Shown: piece after piece, positions 24,748 through 26,344 of the stretch | Layout: each line of letters opens with the position of its first letter | How positions within the stretch are numbered: position 1 is the first letter of the stretch | NCBI GenBank assembly: GCA_902549785.1 | Contig: CACCWT010000006.1 | Span: forward strand, 1 to 26,344 | Source: an uncultured Pelagibacteraceae bacterium | GTDB taxonomy: Bacteria; Pseudomonadota; Alphaproteobacteria; Pelagibacterales; Pelagibacteraceae | DNA: 26,344 nt | Reading direction: 5' to 3' | Notes under the pieces: generated by a model | The model's input: only the letters and a program-made list of their open reading frames with translations | Databases searched by the model: none | What the model was told of the DNA's origin: nothing | Made by a program: the position numbers and the translations under genes

Positions 24748-25154
24748 TGAAAATAGTTTTAATTATGGGTTTGCCTGGGGCTGGCAAAACAACATTGGCA
24801 GAAGAACTTGCTCCAAAACTGAATGCAAAAAGATTAAATGCTGACGAAGTTAGAAAAGAAGCAAATGATTGGGATTTTTCTGAGGAGGGTAGAAAAAGAC
24901 AAGCTAAAAGAATGGCAGACTTTGCTTTAAAGCTGAAAAATCAAGGAAATTATGTTGTGGCAGATTTTATTTGCCCAACTCCAGAAGCAAGAAGTTTATT
25001 CCCTGCAGATTTTGTTATTTGGGTAGACACGATTAAAGAAGGAAGGTTTGACGATACTAATCAAATGTTTGTCAAACCAGAAAAATATGATTTTCATGTA
25101 ACTACTCAAGATGCTAAGTTTTGGGTGGATAAAATAATAAAGGAGATATCATAA
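24747..25154 (+). CDS. P-loop kinase, adenylylsulfate-kinase-like, short
   Basis: This 135-residue P-loop protein has Walker A GLPGAGKTT (Gly8-Thr16), a LNADEVRKEAN block equivalent to the LDGDNVR of APS kinase, then WDFSEEGRKRQAKRMADFA matching the GFS..R..N..R helix, and VADFICPTPEARSLF. It lacks the C-terminal part of true APS kinase (about 200 residues). A sulfate-activation role is doubtful, since no sulfurylase gene accompanies it; a small hydroxyl- or phosphate-bearing metabolite is more likely. One-base overlaps with the genes before and after (TAATG) show tight coupling, especially with the nucleotidyltransferase that follows, suggesting successive phosphorylation and nucleotide transfer on one compound. 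Substrate unknown. Confidence 0.75.
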   Translation: MKIVLIMGLPGAGKTTLAEELAPKLNAKRLNADEVRKEANDWDFSEEGRKRQAKRMADFALKLKNQGNYVVADFICPTPEARSLFPADFVIWVDTIKEGRFDDTNQMFVKPEKYDFHVTTQDAKFWVDKIIKEIS

Positions 25155-25528
25155 TGAGTTATGAATGGGATAATAAAAAACCAACAGCACAAATGCTTGG
25201 AAGATGGCAGCCATTTCATGAGGGTCACTATACTTTATTTAAAGAGATCATCAAAAAGACCGGTCAAGTGTGTATTCAAATAAGAGACGTTCAAGGAGTT
25301 GATGACAATCCATTCGACTTTGAAACGGTAAAAAAAAATATTGAAAATAAATTAAATCCTGAATTTGAAGGAAGATTTAAAATAATGATGGTGCCAAATA
25401 TTACAAATATTTGTTACGGGAGAGGAGTTGGTTACAAAATTGAGGAGATAGTATTGTCTGAAGAAATACAAAAAATTTCTGCCACAAAAATTAGAGCTAA
25501 AATGCGTGAAGATGGTGAGTTAAAATAA
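25154..25528 (+). CDS. HxGH nucleotidyltransferase, NadM-like
   Basis: This 124-residue protein has the cytidylyl/adenylyltransferase fold. LGRWQPFHEGHYTLFKE carries the HxGH motif (His22-Glu-Gly-His25), and KISATKIRAKMRED near the C-terminus is the ISxTxIR signature that contacts nucleotide phosphates. The GRxQPFHxGH context is closest to archaeal-type NMN adenylyltransferase (NadM), but the protein is clearly shorter than NadM (about 170 residues) and its middle part, with CYGRGVGYKIEE, is different. It could transfer AMP or CMP to a phosphorylated metabolite made by the adjacent kinase. A shared role is supported only by the one-base overlap. NAD biosynthesis is possible but does not fit the neighbours. 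Confidence 0.75.
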   Translation: MSYEWDNKKPTAQMLGRWQPFHEGHYTLFKEIIKKTGQVCIQIRDVQGVDDNPFDFETVKKNIENKLNPEFEGRFKIMMVPNITNICYGRGVGYKIEEIVLSEEIQKISATKIRAKMREDGELK

Positions 25529-25535
25529 TTACAAT

Positions 25536-26309
25536 ATGAATGTAAAAACAAAAAAATTAGGAAACGGAATTACAAATGTAATAATTAATGATCCTAAAAC
25601 TTATAATTCACTTTCATTTAAAACTTTAAGGGATCTTTTGAATACTTTTACTCGATTAGATAAGGATGATAATACAAGAGTAATAATATTAGAGGGATCA
25701 GGTAAAGGATTCAGCGCCGGCCATAATCTTAAAGAGGTTGGTGGAATTAAAAATAGATTAAATCACTTAAAATTATTTAATCTTTGCTCAAAATTAATGA
25801 TGAAAATTGTTGAAGGAAAGAAGCCTGTTATTGCAAAAGTACATGGTGCAGCTTATGCAGCTGGATGTCAGTTAGCCGCAAGTTGTGACCTTGCTTACAG
25901 TACAACAAATGCCACCTTTGCAACACCAGGAGTAAATATAGGACTTTTCTGCAGTACTCCGATGGTTGCTGTGAGTAGAAAAGTAACTCGTAAAATCATG
26001 ATGAAGATGCTTCTGACTGGAGATCCAATAAATGCAAAATACGCTAAGGAAATTGGTTTGATTAATGATTGTTTTTCAAACAAAAAACTAAATATAGAAG
26101 TTTTAAAAATTGCAAAAAAAATTTCTTCAAAATCAAATTTAACAATTAAGATCGGAAAACAAGCATTTTATAAACAATTAGAGATGCCACTTGGAGATGC
26201 TTATAAGTTTACAAGTAAAATGATGACTGTAAATATGGCTTCGCAAGATGCAAAAGAAGGAATATCAGCTTTTTTACAAAAAAGAAAACCTAGTTGGAAA
26301 AATAAATAA
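25536..26309 (+). CDS. Enoyl-CoA hydratase/isomerase-family protein (ECHDC3-like)
   Basis: This 257-residue crotonase-fold protein has oxyanion-hole segments GKGFSAGHNLKEV and KVHGAAYAAGCQLAASCDLA, and a GLFCSTPMVAVSR block seen in the ECHDC3 subgroup. The two Glu residues that catalyse hydration in classical enoyl-CoA hydratase appear replaced by Gln112 (AGCQLA) and Gly132 (ATPGVN), so ordinary hydratase activity is unlikely; it may bind or hydrolyse another acyl-CoA. It is last of the recognised operon, 7 bp after the nucleotidyltransferase. If the DddP-like enzyme yields acrylate, handling of an acryloyl- or 3-hydroxypropionyl-CoA would be attractive, but the missing Glu pair argues against simple hydration. 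Confidence 0.82.
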   Translation: MNVKTKKLGNGITNVIINDPKTYNSLSFKTLRDLLNTFTRLDKDDNTRVIILEGSGKGFSAGHNLKEVGGIKNRLNHLKLFNLCSKLMMKIVEGKKPVIAKVHGAAYAAGCQLAASCDLAYSTTNATFATPGVNIGLFCSTPMVAVSRKVTRKIMMKMLLTGDPINAKYAKEIGLINDCFSNKKLNIEVLKIAKKISSKSNLTIKIGKQAFYKQLEMPLGDAYKFTSKMMTVNMASQDAKEGISAFLQKRKPSWKNK

Positions 26310-26330
26310 TAGTTATTCAGAAAGAAAATA

Positions 26331-26344
26331 ATGAACGATAATGA
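26331..26344 (+). CDS. Possible start of the next gene, cut by the window end
   Basis: An ATG at 26331 (Met-Asn-Asp-Asn) stands 21 bp after the crotonase-family stop, after a purine-rich AGAAAG stretch that could serve as a ribosome binding site. Only four codons are visible, so neither the reality nor the identity of a gene can be judged. Confidence 0.25.

Noticed and set aside
24747..25528. Assimilatory sulfate activation (APS kinase plus ATP sulfurylase)
   Set aside because: Both proteins are far too short, the second has a NadM-like GRxQPFHxGH context and not a sulfurylase domain, and no other sulfate-reduction gene is present.
25536..26309. Acryloyl-CoA hydratase completing DMSP-to-3-hydroxypropionate breakdown
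   Set aside because: Tempting beside a DddP-like gene, but both catalytic glutamate positions appear substituted and no acrylate-CoA ligase or AcuI reductase is in the window.
1..26344. Mobile elements, CRISPR arrays, tRNA or rRNA genes, phage defence genes
   Set aside because: No transposase, integrase, repeat-spacer array, cloverleaf-like segment or known defence domain was seen on either strand.

Overview
The window looks like a chromosomal stretch of a streamlined marine alphaproteobacterium of the SAR11 (Pelagibacterales) type. The DNA is very AT-rich and Lys/Asn/Ile codons dominate. Genes are packed with 1-8 base overlaps (TAATG, ATGA), no gap exceeds about 135 bp, and no mobile element, tRNA, rRNA or CRISPR array was seen. 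The gene content (heterotetrameric sarcosine oxidase, betaine-homocysteine methyltransferase, dimethylglycine dehydrogenase, a betaine-type ABC system, several GcvT-fold folate enzymes) fits that group. The assignment is inference from gene content and composition, not from a marker gene.

Layout. (1) Bases 1-4778, plus strand: soxB (5' truncated), soxD, soxA and soxG, the tetrahydrofolate-dependent sarcosine oxidase. (2) 4782-7303, minus strand: GNAT acetyltransferase, a small unknown protein, and a BT1-type folate/biopterin transporter that ends 3 bp from soxG. (3) 7351-9514: an SRAP (YedK/HMCES-type) abasic-site protein on plus, and purE-purK on minus. (4) 9602-12997, plus: an operon of an atypical M19 dipeptidase, a 550-residue unknown protein, a DUF3726-like protein and a 55-residue zinc-ribbon protein. 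(5) 12994-17668, minus: substrate-binding protein, ABC permease, MetF-like reductase, a DmdA-like GcvT-family demethylase and a Yip1-type membrane protein, with two perfect intercistronic hairpins and no ABC ATPase. (6) 17801-26309, plus: a nine-gene operon of BHMT, DMGDH, a SAM methyltransferase, a Rieske oxygenase, a SET-domain protein, a DddP-like M24 enzyme, an APS-kinase-like kinase, a NadM-like nucleotidyltransferase and an ECHDC3-like crotonase homologue. The start of another gene may lie at the very end.

How the genes work together. Betaine (or a related methylated osmolyte) is bound by the periplasmic protein and imported. BHMT moves one methyl to homocysteine, giving dimethylglycine. 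DMGDH gives sarcosine and SoxBDAG gives glycine, each passing a one-carbon unit to tetrahydrofolate. The DmdA-like enzyme probably makes 5-methyl-THF from a further methylated substrate, and the adjacent MetF can oxidise it to methylene-THF. A folate-family transporter beside soxG and the purine genes purE/purK fit the folate theme. The least explained parts are the downstream module of region 6 (Rieske, SET, DddP-like, kinase, nucleotidyltransferase), the DmdA-like/MetF pair of region 5, and the M19-led operon of region 4.
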